From Pseudonocardia sediminis (lineage in GTDB: Bacteria > Actinomycetota > Actinomycetes > Mycobacteriales > Pseudonocardiaceae), in assembly GCF_004217185.1 (NCBI RefSeq), contig NZ_SHKL01000001.1, positions 1,115,001 to 1,179,000 on the forward strand: a stretch of 64,000 nucleotides of DNA. The letters are read 5' to 3'. The notes below the pieces were generated by a model. That model did no database searches. It was not told the DNA's origin and worked only from the letters and a program-made list of their open reading frames with translations. Shown in pieces: positions 17,305 through 25,697 of the stretch (the first letter of the stretch is position 1; each line of letters starts with the position of its first letter). The translations under genes and the position numbers were made by a program.

Positions 17305-17847
17305 TCAGCCCTCGTGCCGGTCGGCGTCGCGGTCGCGCTGGCGGAGCAGGCGGCGCTGTTCGGCGGCGTCGCGGCGGCGGTCCCGGTCCTGGATCGCGGA
17401 CCACCGGTCGGCCTTCGCGGTCGGCGTCGCCGGGGGCTCGACGCCGTGCCACGAGCGGGTCGCGTCCCGGGCCGCCGCGGAGCGCTGGCGGGCCACCCGG
17501 GCCCGCTGCGAGGTGGTCGGGCCGGGCTTCTTCCCCCGCGGGGCCGGGGCCTGCTCCTCCGCGGGCGGGGGGAGCTCGTCGTCGGGGAGCGGATCCGGCT
17601 CGGCGAGGAACGCGGCGAGCTCCCGTTCCCGGGCGGCGGCCTCGGCCTCCTGCCGGCGCTCGAGCGCGGCGTCGCGGGCGGCGATGTCGCGACGGTGGGC
17701 GTCGTCGAGGGCGGCCCGTGCGGCGGGGGTCAGCTCGACGAGCGGGGGCCCGCCGTCGTCGTCGAGACGATCGAGATCCACCGCGTGCACGTCTCCATCA
17801 TGAACGACGGTCCGCCGGACGGTCACGGGCGGCGTCGGCGGCGTCAT
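17305..17847 (-). CDS. Hypothetical charged coiled-coil protein coupled to isochorismatase
   Basis: I do not recognise a family. The 180-residue product is very polar: an Arg/Ala/Glu-rich helical stretch (about residues 42-80), an acidic Pro-rich segment (PDPLPDDELPPPAEE), a GKKPGP patch and an Arg/Asp-rich C-terminal helix. Its ATG overlaps the upstream isochorismatase stop as ATGA at 17844-17847, which implies translational coupling and is the main reason to believe it is real. A competing plus-strand frame over the same DNA (17212-17874) looks like a shadow. Confidence 0.55.
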   Translation of the reverse strand: MTPPTPPVTVRRTVVHDGDVHAVDLDRLDDDGGPPLVELTPAARAALDDAHRRDIAARDAALERRQEAEAAARERELAAFLAEPDPLPDDELPPPAEEQAPAPRGKKPGPTTSQRARVARQRSAAARDATRSWHGVEPPATPTAKADRWSAIQDRDRRRDAAEQRRLLRQRDRDADRHEG

Positions 17848-18491
17848 CCGCGCGCGGGGATCTCCTTCAGGTAGGCCAGGGCGTCGTCGAGGCTGATCAC
17901 GTCGCCGTACTTGGCCTGGATGTCGAACAGGTTCGCCTCGTGCGGGCCCTGCGCGCGGTCGCCGACGCACTCGCGCGGGACCAGCACCGGGTAGCCGGAC
18001 TGGAGCGCGTCTACCACGGTCGCGCGCACGCAGCCGCTGGTCGTGGCCCCGCAGACGATCACGGTGTCCGCCCCGACGGAGGCCAGGGTCGTGGCCAGCC
18101 CGGTGCCGAAGAACGCCGACGCGCCCTTCTTCATGACCACGTGGTCGGCGTCGGTGCGGGGCAGCCGCGGGTCGATGTCGACGGCGGGGGAGTCGGCCTT
18201 CAGCGCTCGCATGCCGGGGGCCTTGTGCAGCCAGCCGACGGTGTCCATCTCGGCCGGGGTGTAGCCGATCGTGGTGTAGACGACCGGGACCCCGGCCGGG
18301 CGCGCGGCCAGCACCAGGGACGCCGTCGCCGCGACGACGTCGGACAGGTCGGCACCGGTCGGGTAGGACGGGTCGGTGAACCCGGTCGTCAGGTCGACGA
18401 CGACGATCACCGGCCGCTCCCCGCGGCGGACGGGGGAGCCGAAGCCGGCGCGGTCGTAGGTCTGGTCGGTCTCGGAACCGTGCACGCTCAT
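17844..18491 (-). CDS. Isochorismatase-family amidohydrolase (N-carbamoylsarcosine amidase-like)
   Basis: This 215-residue cysteine hydrolase has the triad visible: Asp in VIVVVDLTTGFTDP, Lys in DHVVMKKGASAFFGT and Cys in VIVCGATTSGCVRATVVDAL. The cis-peptide VCGATTSGCV and the closing helix (PHEANLFDIQAKYGDVISLDDAL) resemble N-carbamoylsarcosine amidase and maleamate amidohydrolases. The substrate is probably an amide of a small acid. The ATG at 18491 follows GGGAG. A charged hypothetical protein is coupled downstream. Confidence 0.86.
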   Translation of the reverse strand: MSVHGSETDQTYDRAGFGSPVRRGERPVIVVVDLTTGFTDPSYPTGADLSDVVAATASLVLAARPAGVPVVYTTIGYTPAEMDTVGWLHKAPGMRALKADSPAVDIDPRLPRTDADHVVMKKGASAFFGTGLATTLASVGADTVIVCGATTSGCVRATVVDALQSGYPVLVPRECVGDRAQGPHEANLFDIQAKYGDVISLDDALAYLKEIPARG

Positions 18492-18900
18492 GTGGAACTC
18501 CCTGTCTCGCGGACCCGCTCGCCGGACGTCGTGCATCCCCTCCCCGATCATCGGGCATCCGGGGCCGCGACAGCGATCGAGCGTCACGTTCCGGCTGCCG
18601 GTTTCGCCGGAACGTGACGTTCGGCGTGACCACGGGGCGGCGGCGACCATCGGCCGTCACGTTCCGCTGCCGGCAGCGCCGAACGTGACGCTCGACGAGG
18701 CCCGGGGCGCGGTCGTCGGGCGTGACCGCGGAACGTGGCGTCCTGTGACGTCCCCCCCCCGGTCGGGCCGGCGGCCGGTGATCGACGTTCGTGTACATAT
18801 CGAGGCCACCGGTGGCCCGGATCTGCACACACTCGTCGATCATGGCGGGTCTCTGCGGAGGGACCGGATCCGTTCGCCGGCGCGTCGTAGGGTCCGAGTC
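18492..18900. other. 409-base intergenic region carrying tandem hairpin repeats
   Basis: This region lies between the divergent isochorismatase and chorismate-mutase genes. It contains the repeat array described at 18582-18760 and then about 140 bases with no clear feature. No ORF here has coding support. Confidence 0.5.
18582..18760. repeat. Tandem ~73-bp repeat units each containing a GAACGTGACG hairpin
   Basis: Unit 1 (18582-18654) starts with a perfect 14-bp hairpin (18582-18595 with 18606-18619, arm CGTCACGTTCCGGC). Unit 2 (18655-18730) starts with CGTCACGTTC/GAACGTGACG (18655-18664 with 18681-18690) around an inner CGCTGCCGGCAGCG palindrome. A decayed third unit follows (GGAACGTGGCGTCC near 18730) and ends in a run of nine C at 18752-18760. 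Confidence 0.65.
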
Positions 18901-19515
18901 GTGCACGGTGTCGTCACTCGTCTGCTGGTGATCCTCGCGATGGTCTCGACCGTGGGAGCGTGTGCCGGCGGGCCACCCGCGGCGCCGACGACCGGCCCGC
19001 CGCCGTCTGCCCCCGCCGCCGTCCCGTCGCCGCCTCCCGCGCCGACGGCGGGCCTGACCGGGCTGACCCACCTGGCCGCGCGGCGGATCGCCCTGTCCGA
19101 CACGGTCGCCGCGGCCAAGTTCGGGACCCCGACGCCGATCGAGGATCCGGTCCGCGAGCAGCAGGTGGTCGACGCCGCCGGCGCGGCGGCCGCCCGCGAC
19201 GGTCTCGACCCGGCCGGTACGCAGGCGTTCTTCCGCGACCAGATCGAGGCGAGCAAGGTGGTGCAGCGCGGGTTGTTCCGGCTCTGGGCCGACCGCGCCG
19301 ACCTGCGCCCCCGGGCTCGCCCGGGTCTGGCCGCCGTCCGCCCGGAGCTCGACCGGATCGGCGCGGAGATGGTGACGCAGCTACGCGTCACCACGCCGGC
19401 GCGGACCGCGGAGAGCTGCCCCGCGGAGCTGTCGTCCGACGCCGCCTCGGTCGGCTCGGACGCCCTGCACCGGGAGGCTCTGGGCGTCGCGCTGCGCTCG
19501 GTCTGCCGAGGGTGA
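18901..19515 (+). CDS. Secreted/lipoprotein chorismate mutase (AroQ gamma)
   Basis: This 204-residue exported protein has a signal peptide (residues 1-20) ending in the lipobox VGAC, so Cys21 is a likely lipidation site. A Pro/Ala-rich linker follows. The mature domain (about 55-204) reads LAARRIALSDTVAAAKF, then DPVREQQVVDAA, then FFRDQIEASKVVQRGLFRLW, the conserved helices of periplasmic gamma-class AroQ with the active-site Arg, Lys, Arg/Glu and Gln. Two cysteines near the C-terminus could form the disulfide known in the Mtb enzyme. It would convert chorismate to prephenate outside the membrane, and its role there is unclear. The GTG start at 18901 has a weak AGGG upstream. Confidence 0.82.
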   Translation: MHGVVTRLLVILAMVSTVGACAGGPPAAPTTGPPPSAPAAVPSPPPAPTAGLTGLTHLAARRIALSDTVAAAKFGTPTPIEDPVREQQVVDAAGAAAARDGLDPAGTQAFFRDQIEASKVVQRGLFRLWADRADLRPRARPGLAAVRPELDRIGAEMVTQLRVTTPARTAESCPAELSSDAASVGSDALHREALGVALRSVCRG

Positions 19516-19634
19516 GCCGTGGCCGGGTCGCCGGTGCGCGCACCGGACCGGCGGCGCGCGGCCGCACCGGTCGGGCAGCATCGGGAGCATGAACGAGTCG
19601 GACCGGGTCGACCGCACCGTCCGGGAGACGACCG

Positions 19635-20966
19635 ATGCCCGTCGATGACATCCGCGCGTCGGTGCGCGACGGCGACCTGCCCGCGGTGTCGCGACGGCTC
19701 GACGGGCTGCCCGCGCACGAGGTCGCCGACCTGCTCGCCCGCCTCGACGAGAGCAGCGCCGGCCTGGTGTTCCGGATGCTCGGCAAGGACGAGGCGCTGG
19801 CCGCGTTCGAGGACCTCGACCCGGTGTCGCAGCACGGGCTGCTGCGCGGCATGCGCGACGGCGCCGTCGGCGAGCTGGTCGAACGGATGGAGCCCGACGA
19901 CCGCGCGCGGATGCTCGGCGAGGTCCCGGCGTCGGTGGCGAACCGGGTGCTGGCCGGGCTGAGTCCCGGCGAGCGCGAGATGACGGCGTCGCTGCTCGGC
20001 TACCCCGCACGCTCGGCCGGGCGGTCGATGAGCCCGGAGCTGGTCAGCCTGCACTCGGACGACACCGTGGCCCGCGCCCTGGACCGGGTGCGCCGCGACG
20101 GGGCCTCGGCCGAGACCGTCTACACGCTCCCGATCGTCGACGAGGGCCGCTGCTACGCCGGCGTTGTCACCCTGCGCCGGCTCGTCCTCGGCGACCCGGG
20201 TGCCACCGTCGGAGAGCTGGCCGACCCGTCCGCGCCGTGGGTGCTCGCGACCGACCCGGCCGAGGACGCCGCGCACCTGATGCGCGAGACCGACGTGCTC
20301 GCGCTGCCGGTGCTCGACGCCGAGCACCGGCTGTTGGGGCTGATCACCATCGACGACGCCGTCGACGTCCTGGAGCAGGCGCAGACCGAGGACACCGCAC
20401 GCCAGGCCGGGGCCGCCCCGTGGGCCGGGCACTACATGGCGCAGCGGGTCTGGCCGCTGGCGCGCTCGCGGGTGGTGTGGCTGCTGCTCCTACTCGTCGC
20501 GGCGACGCTGACCGTGAACGTCCTGCAGTTCTTCGAGGACACCCTGGAGACGGTCACCGCGCTGGCGCTGTTCGTGCCGCTGCTGATCGGGACCGGGGGC
20601 AACGCCGGGGCGCAGGCCGCGACGGCCAGCGTGCGGGCGGTCGCGGTGGGGGAGGTGCGGCCCTCGGACGTCCTGGCCGTCGCCTGGCGCGAGGCGCGCG
20701 TCGGGATCGCGCTGGGCGCGATGCTCGCCGTTGCCGCGCTCGGGATCGGCAGTGCCCTGGTCGGGATGCGGATCGCGGTCGTCGTGGCGATCTCGCTCGT
20801 CGCGATCTGCGCCTGGGCGGCGACGATCGGGGCGACGATGCCGCTGGTCGCCAAGCGACTGGGCATCGACCCGGCCGTGGTCTCGGCCCCGGCCGTCACG
20901 ACCCTGGTCGACGCCACCGGGCTGATCATCTACTTCGTGGTCGCGCGGGCCGTGCTGGGCATCTGA
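19635..20966 (+). CDS. mgtE: Magnesium transporter MgtE
   Basis: This 443-residue Mg2+ channel has the standard layout: an N-terminal superhelical MgtE_N domain (about 1-120, DLLARLDESSAGLVFRML), two CBS domains (about 125-250, including AGRSMSPELVSLHSDDTV and MRETDVLALPVLDAEHRLLGLITIDDAVDVL), a connecting helix and five transmembrane helices (about 280-443). The pore-lining segment LFVPLLIGTGGNAGAQAATA is intact. GGGAG lies upstream of the ATG. Its stop is one base from the stop of the convergent symporter, so the transcripts must overlap. Confidence 0.93.
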   Translation: MPVDDIRASVRDGDLPAVSRRLDGLPAHEVADLLARLDESSAGLVFRMLGKDEALAAFEDLDPVSQHGLLRGMRDGAVGELVERMEPDDRARMLGEVPASVANRVLAGLSPGEREMTASLLGYPARSAGRSMSPELVSLHSDDTVARALDRVRRDGASAETVYTLPIVDEGRCYAGVVTLRRLVLGDPGATVGELADPSAPWVLATDPAEDAAHLMRETDVLALPVLDAEHRLLGLITIDDAVDVLEQAQTEDTARQAGAAPWAGHYMAQRVWPLARSRVVWLLLLLVAATLTVNVLQFFEDTLETVTALALFVPLLIGTGGNAGAQAATASVRAVAVGEVRPSDVLAVAWREARVGIALGAMLAVAALGIGSALVGMRIAVVVAISLVAICAWAATIGATMPLVAKRLGIDPAVVSAPAVTTLVDATGLIIYFVVARAVLGI

Positions 20967-20967
20967 G

Positions 20968-22269
20968 TCACGCGGCGGCGGACAGGTCCCGGTCGCGGGT
21001 CTCGCGCAGGGCCAGCACACAGAGCAGGCTCAGCACCGCCAGCAGCGAGATGAAGCCGCCGATCGCGATGCTGCCCAGGCTCGCCTGCAGCGCCGTCGCC
21101 ACCAGAGGCGGGACGGCGCCGCCGAGGACACCGCCGAGGCTGTAGGCCATCGACGCCCCGCTGTAGCGGTGCCGGGTGTCGAACAGCTCCGGCAGGTAGG
21201 CGGCCATCGGACCGTAGGACAGGCCCATGATCGCCAGCGCCCCGCCGAGGGCGACGACGATCAGCACCGGCGAGCGGGTGTCGAGCAGCGGGAACATCAC
21301 CAGCCCCCACACGATCCCGGCGACGCAGCCGGCGAGCACCACCCGTCGTCGCCCGAAGCGGTCCGAGGCCAGCGAGCTGGCCGCGGTGAACAGCCCGAGG
21401 AAGATCACCGCGATCATCGTCAGCAGCAGCATCTCGGTGCGCGGGATCTTCAGGATCGACGTGCCGTAGGACAAGCAGTACGTCGTCGCGGTGTAGAACA
21501 GCGCGTACTGGACGATCATCGCGCCGGAGCCGAGCAGCAGCTCGCGGGGCTGGTGGCGCAGCAGCCCGGCCAGTGGCACCCGTGCCGGGGACGCGCGGCG
21601 GAACACCGGCGACTCGGCGATCCCGAGCCGCACCAGCAGCCCGACCAGCACCAGGACGGCGCTGGCCAGGAACGGGATCCGCCAGCCCCAGGCGGCGAAC
21701 GTCGCGGAGTCCATCCCAATGCTCAGGCCGAGGAACACCCCGTTGGCCAGGATGAACCCGATCGCCGGACCGAGCTGCGGGAACAGCGTGTAGAGACCGC
21801 GCTTGCCGGGCGGGGCGTGCTCGGCGGCCAGCAGCGCCGCTCCGCCCCACTCACCGCCGAGACCGATGCCCTGCACGAACCGCAGCACCACCAGCAGGAT
21901 CGGCGCGAACACCCCGAGCGTCGCGTAGCCGGGCAGCGCCCCGACCAGGGCGGTGGACAGGCCCATGGTCAGCAGCGACGCGATGAGCATCGACTTGCGG
22001 CCGATCCGGTCGCCCCAGTGCCCGAACAGCGCCGAGCCGAGCGGGCGGGACAGGAATGCGACGGCGTAGGTGGAGAACGCGGCGAGCGTCCCGGCGACCG
22101 GGTCGAGGTTCGGGAAGAACGCCGCGTTGAGCACGAGCGCCGCGGCGATGCCGTAGGCGTAGAAGTCGAAGAACTCGATCGTCGTACCGATGAACCCGGC
22201 CACGGCGATCCGGCCCATGGACACTTCCGGCACGGCCTCCGTGCCCACCCCCGACGTCATGCGCGGCAT
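20968..22269 (-). CDS. MFS metabolite:H+ symporter (MHS family)
   Basis: This 433-residue importer is of the ShiA/ProP/citrate MHS group. Diagnostic segments are AGFIGTTIEFFDFYAYGIAA (helix 1), FLSRPLGSALFGHWGDRIGR (motif A, loop 2/3), RFVQGIGLGGEWGGAALLAAE and PPGKRGLYTLFPQLGPAIGF. The substrate is probably a small carboxylate, shikimate-like compound or betaine, but cannot be fixed. An alternative start is the ATG at 22260. The gene is followed at once by the convergent mgtE. Confidence 0.9.
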   Translation of the reverse strand: MPRMTSGVGTEAVPEVSMGRIAVAGFIGTTIEFFDFYAYGIAAALVLNAAFFPNLDPVAGTLAAFSTYAVAFLSRPLGSALFGHWGDRIGRKSMLIASLLTMGLSTALVGALPGYATLGVFAPILLVVLRFVQGIGLGGEWGGAALLAAEHAPPGKRGLYTLFPQLGPAIGFILANGVFLGLSIGMDSATFAAWGWRIPFLASAVLVLVGLLVRLGIAESPVFRRASPARVPLAGLLRHQPRELLLGSGAMIVQYALFYTATTYCLSYGTSILKIPRTEMLLLTMIAVIFLGLFTAASSLASDRFGRRRVVLAGCVAGIVWGLVMFPLLDTRSPVLIVVALGGALAIMGLSYGPMAAYLPELFDTRHRYSGASMAYSLGGVLGGAVPPLVATALQASLGSIAIGGFISLLAVLSLLCVLALRETRDRDLSAAA

Positions 22270-22298
22270 CGTAAGCGATGCTCACGACAACCGGGAGC

Positions 22299-22919
22299 TT
22301 ATCGGGCCCGGAGGCCGTCCACCAGCAGGTCCAGCAGTCGTCCGGCCTGGGCGCGGCCCTCCGGTTCGCCCGCAGTCATGCAGACCCCGCTCATCCCGAC
22401 CAGCACGTCGGAGCCGCCGACGCACGCCGGTGCACCGTCGGACGGCGTCTCGGTGACGTCGGACGGCGCCAGGTCCGGGCGCAGGGTCCCGTCGGCCGCA
22501 CCGGCGGCGAGCAGCCGCCCGACGGCGGCGCCCATCCGCTCGCGACTGTGCGCGAACGGCGTCCCGCCGCTGGCGACGACGGCGCGCAGGGCGTCGGCCA
22601 TGTGCTTCTTGGTCACCATGTAGTCGACGAACCGGTCCATCCACGCGCGCAGCGCCTGGTCGGCGGGCAGCGTCGTCAGCAGGTCGTCGGCGGCGTCGCA
22701 GAGGCGGTCCAGCTCGTTGCGGTACACGGCCTCGACCAGCGCCTCCCGGGTGGGGAAGTGCCGGTAGAGCGTCCCGATCCCGACGCCGGCGGACTTCGCG
22801 ATCCCGTCCAGCGTCGCGTCCGTCCCGCCGGCGGCGAAGGCGGCCAGGGCGGCGTCGAGCAGCAGCTCGCGGTTGCGGGCGGCGTCGGCGCGCATCCCGC
22901 GGCGCGTGCTGGTGGACAT
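22299..22919 (-). CDS. TetR family transcriptional regulator
   Basis: This 206-residue repressor has its helix-turn-helix near residues 20-65: ATLDGIAKSAGVGIGTLYRHFPTREALVEAVY. The ligand domain resembles the SCO/TetR_C_33-like group with AWMDRFVDYMVTKKHMADAL. It is divergent from an SDR gene. Two matching dyads CGGAG-N4-CTCCG lie between them, and the first sits inside the SDR promoter spacer. The expected role is repression of the SDR, and possibly of itself, with release by a small ligand. Confidence 0.9.
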   Translation of the reverse strand: MSTSTRRGMRADAARNRELLLDAALAAFAAGGTDATLDGIAKSAGVGIGTLYRHFPTREALVEAVYRNELDRLCDAADDLLTTLPADQALRAWMDRFVDYMVTKKHMADALRAVVASGGTPFAHSRERMGAAVGRLLAAGAADGTLRPDLAPSDVTETPSDGAPACVGGSDVLVGMSGVCMTAGEPEGRAQAGRLLDLLVDGLRAR

Positions 22920-22974
22920 GGTCCCTCTCTCTCGCGACGGTGACGTCGGTGATCAGCGTAGTTCAGATTTCGGC

Positions 22975-23003
22975 TTGCCAACCGGAGAGTACTCCGTTTA
23001 GAG
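22975..23003 (+). promoter_or_regulatory. Promoter of the SDR gene overlapping an operator
   Basis: TTGCCA (22975-22980) and TTAGAG (22998-23003) are separated by exactly 17 bases, a plausible -35/-10 pair facing the SDR gene. Operator 1 occupies the spacer, so a bound repressor would block RNA polymerase directly. Confidence 0.55.
22983..22996. promoter_or_regulatory. TetR operator 1 (CGGAGAGTACTCCG)
   Basis: The arms CGGAG/CTCCG are separated by AGTA. Its start is 33 bp from that of the second copy, about three helical turns, which would suit cooperative binding by two TetR dimers. Confidence 0.6.
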
Positions 23004-23015
23004 TTCTCCCAGTAC

Positions 23016-23029
23016 CGGAGGATCCTCCG
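23016..23029. promoter_or_regulatory. TetR operator 2 (CGGAGGATCCTCCG)
   Basis: This perfect 14-bp palindrome has the same arms as operator 1. It lies downstream of the predicted -10 element and 53 bases before the SDR start. Confidence 0.6.
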
Positions 23030-23081
23030 ATTCTAGCCCCGGGCCCGCTTTCCCGGACCCCTCGCAGACGGGAACCCCACC

Positions 23082-24065
23082 ATGACTGCGCCCACTCTCC
23101 TGCGTACCCCGTTCGACGCCACGACCACCGCCGACGAGGTCCTGGCCGGCGTCGACCTCTCCAGCCGCCGCGCCGTCGTCACCGGCGCCGCCTCCGGCAT
23201 CGGCTACGAGACCGCCCGCGCCCTGGCCGGCGCCGGTGCCGAGGTGACCCTCGCCGTCCGCGACGTCGACGCCGGCGAGCGCGCCCGTGCCGAGATCGCC
23301 GAGGTCACCGGCAACCCGATGGTCCGCGTCGGCGAGCTCGACCTGGCCGAGCCGACCTCGGTCGCCCGCTTCGTCCGTCTCTGGGACGGGCCGCTGCACA
23401 TGCTCGTGAACAACGCCGGCGTGATGGCCACCCCCGAGACCCGCACGTCGGCGGGCTGGGAGCTGCAGTTCGCGACGAACCACCTCGGGCACTTCGAGCT
23501 GGCCACCGGCCTGCACTGGGCCCTGACCGCCGTCGACGGCGCGCGGATCGTCTCGGTCAGCTCGAACGCGCACCTGCGTGCCGGTGTGGACCTCGACGAC
23601 CCGCACTTCCTGGACCGTCCCTACGACCGGTCGCTGGCCTACGCGCAGTCCAAGTCGGCGAACGTGCTGTTCGCGGTCGAGGCGGCGCGGCGGTGGGCCG
23701 ACGACGGGATCAGCGTCAACGCGCTGACCCCCGGCGGCATCCGCACCGGTCTGCAGCGCCACATCTCCGACGACGATCTCGCGCGCCTGCGTGCGAAGGC
23801 CGGAGCCGGTGCCCCGCAGTGGAAGACCCCGCAGCAGGGCGCGGCCACCTCGGTGCTCCTGGCCGCGTCCCCGCTGGTCAGCGGCGTGACCGGGCGGTAC
23901 TTCGAGGACGTCAACGAGGCCGCGCCGGCCGAGCCGGGCGTCTACCGGGGCGTCGCCGCGCACGCGCTCGACCCGGTCGCCGCCGCAGCGCTGTGGGACC
24001 TGTCCGAGCGGGCCGTCCGCGACGACACGTGGTCGCACTTCTCGGCCTGGCCGATCGCGGCCTGA
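23082..24065 (+). CDS. Short-chain dehydrogenase/reductase
   Basis: This 327-residue classical-to-long SDR, retinol-dehydrogenase/WWOX-like, has the Rossmann motif VVTGAASGIGYETARALAGAG, NNAGVMATPETRT and the catalytic Tyr/Lys in SLAYAQSKSANVLFAVE. Its upstream Ser is in RIVSVSSNAHLR. It probably oxidises or reduces a hydrophobic alcohol/ketone with NADP(H). It is the presumed target of the divergent TetR repressor. Its stop is 6 bases from that of the convergent glucosidase. Confidence 0.9.
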   Translation: MTAPTLLRTPFDATTTADEVLAGVDLSSRRAVVTGAASGIGYETARALAGAGAEVTLAVRDVDAGERARAEIAEVTGNPMVRVGELDLAEPTSVARFVRLWDGPLHMLVNNAGVMATPETRTSAGWELQFATNHLGHFELATGLHWALTAVDGARIVSVSSNAHLRAGVDLDDPHFLDRPYDRSLAYAQSKSANVLFAVEAARRWADDGISVNALTPGGIRTGLQRHISDDDLARLRAKAGAGAPQWKTPQQGAATSVLLAASPLVSGVTGRYFEDVNEAAPAEPGVYRGVAAHALDPVAAAALWDLSERAVRDDTWSHFSAWPIAA

Positions 24066-24071
24066 GGGCCG

Positions 24072-25697
24072 TCAGGCGTGGCGCAGCCAGACCGTCGTGT
24101 CGGCGGGGACGGCGCCGTAGCGGGTGAGCGGGCCGCTGGTCAGCATCACCTCGGCGTCCTCCGGCAGTGAGACCGGTGCGGACGAGACGTTCACCAGTGC
24201 GGTGAAGCCCGGCTCCCGGGTGAACGCGAGCGTGCCCTCCGGCGAGTCCTTCCAGGTCAGCTCGCCGCCGCCCAGCGCCGGGTGTGCCTTGCGGAGCATC
24301 AGTGCGTCCCGGTAGAGGTGCAGGATCGACTCCGGGTCGGCGTCGAGCGTGTCCGCCACGCAGGCGGCGAACTCCGGGGGCTGGGGCAGCCACGAACTGC
24401 CACCGAAGCCGTACGGCGGCGAGCTGCCGGACCAGGGCAGCGGCACGCGGCAGCCGTCGCGTCCGCGCTTGGTGTGCCCGGACAGGACCCACGTCGGGTC
24501 GTCGAGCTGGTCGGTGGGGATGTTCTCCGCCTCCGGCAGGCCCAGCTCCTCGCCCTGGTAGAGGTACGCGGTGCCGGGCAGGGCGAGCATCAGCAGCGTC
24601 GCCGCCCGGGCCCGTCGCAGGCCGAGGTCGAGGTCCGCGGGCAGGTCGAGCAGGTCGTCGAGCTGGTAGCCGCGGCCGGACTCGGGCTTGCGGGCCAGGC
24701 GCGAGACGTGCCGGGCGACGTCGTGGTTGGACAGGACCCACGTCGCCGGCGCGCCGACCGCGTCGTTCTCCGCGATGGCCTCGGTGATGTTCTCCTTCAG
24801 GTCCGGGGCCAGCCACGCCGCGCGCAGGAAGTTGAAGCTGAACGCGGTCTGCAGCTCGTCCGGACGCAGGTAGCGGGCGAGACGCTCCGGGTCGGGCACC
24901 CATGCCTCGGCGACGTAGACCTTCGGCGGGTCGTAGGAGTCGGCGATCCGCCGCCAGGACCGGTAGATGTCGTGCACCTCGTCGCGGTCGAGGTAGGGGT
25001 GGTTGCCGTCCTGCTCGTCGTTCACGCCCTCGACGACGTCCGGCAGGCCGTCCTGCTTGATCATCGAGTTCGCGACGTCGATCCGGAACCCGTCCACGCC
25101 CCGGTCGAACCAGAACCGCAGGGTGGTCTCGAAGTCGTCGCGGACCTCGGCGCTGTTCCAGTTGACGTCGGGCTGCTTGACGTCGAACAGGTGCAGGTAC
25201 CACTGCCCGTCCGGAACCCGCTCCCACGCAGGCCCCCCGAACATCGACTCCCAGTTGTTCGGCGGCTGCGCGCCGTCCGGGCCGCGTCCGTCGCGGAAGA
25301 CGTAGCGCTCGCGTTCCGGTGAGCCGGGGGCCGCGCGCAGGGCCGCCTGGAACCACTCGTGCTCGTCGGAGTGGTGGTTGGGCACGATGTCGAGCAGCAC
25401 CTTGATGCCGCGCTCGTGCGCCTCGCGCAGCAGTGCCTCGGCCTGGGCGGTGTCGCCGAACGCCGGGTTGATCGCGCGGTAGTCGGCCACGTCGTAGCCG
25501 CCGTCGGCCAGCGGCGACGGGTACCAGGGGTTGATCCAGATCGCGTCGACGCCCAGGCGGGCCAGGTGGCCGAGCTTGCCGCGCAGCCCGGCGATGTCGC
25601 CGACGCCGTCACCGTTCCCGTCGGCGAAGCTGCGGATGTAGACCTGGTAGACGACGGCGTCGCGCCACCAGTCGATGTCGTTCGCGGTCGCGGTCAT
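24072..25697 (-). CDS. Alpha-glucosidase / oligo-1,6-glucosidase (GH13)
   Basis: This 541-residue cytoplasmic GH13 enzyme hydrolyses alpha-glucosides. Regions seen are region I DIVPNHHSDEHEWF, region II GFRIDVANSMIKQDG (nucleophile Asp), region III VYVAEAWVPD (acid/base Glu) and region IV LSNHDVARHVSRL. The opening WWRDAVVYQVYIRSFADGNGDGVGDI is that of the oligo-1,6-glucosidase/trehalulose-type subfamilies, and length is normal. There is no signal peptide. The ATG at 25697 follows GGGAGAGGG. A LacI regulator is divergent, and no ABC sugar transporter is adjacent, so uptake must be encoded elsewhere. Confidence 0.92.
   Translation of the reverse strand: MTATANDIDWWRDAVVYQVYIRSFADGNGDGVGDIAGLRGKLGHLARLGVDAIWINPWYPSPLADGGYDVADYRAINPAFGDTAQAEALLREAHERGIKVLLDIVPNHHSDEHEWFQAALRAAPGSPERERYVFRDGRGPDGAQPPNNWESMFGGPAWERVPDGQWYLHLFDVKQPDVNWNSAEVRDDFETTLRFWFDRGVDGFRIDVANSMIKQDGLPDVVEGVNDEQDGNHPYLDRDEVHDIYRSWRRIADSYDPPKVYVAEAWVPDPERLARYLRPDELQTAFSFNFLRAAWLAPDLKENITEAIAENDAVGAPATWVLSNHDVARHVSRLARKPESGRGYQLDDLLDLPADLDLGLRRARAATLLMLALPGTAYLYQGEELGLPEAENIPTDQLDDPTWVLSGHTKRGRDGCRVPLPWSGSSPPYGFGGSSWLPQPPEFAACVADTLDADPESILHLYRDALMLRKAHPALGGGELTWKDSPEGTLAFTREPGFTALVNVSSAPVSLPEDAEVMLTSGPLTRYGAVPADTTVWLRHA

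Noticed and set aside
17212..17874. Plus-strand 220-codon frame opposite the coiled-coil gene
   Set aside because: It lacks a ribosome site, its start lies in the divergent exporter's 5' end and its composition is that of an antisense shadow.
18752..18760. Nine-C homopolymer as phase-variable tract
   Set aside because: It is in non-coding DNA, far from the gene start, and C runs of this length are expected in such GC-rich DNA.
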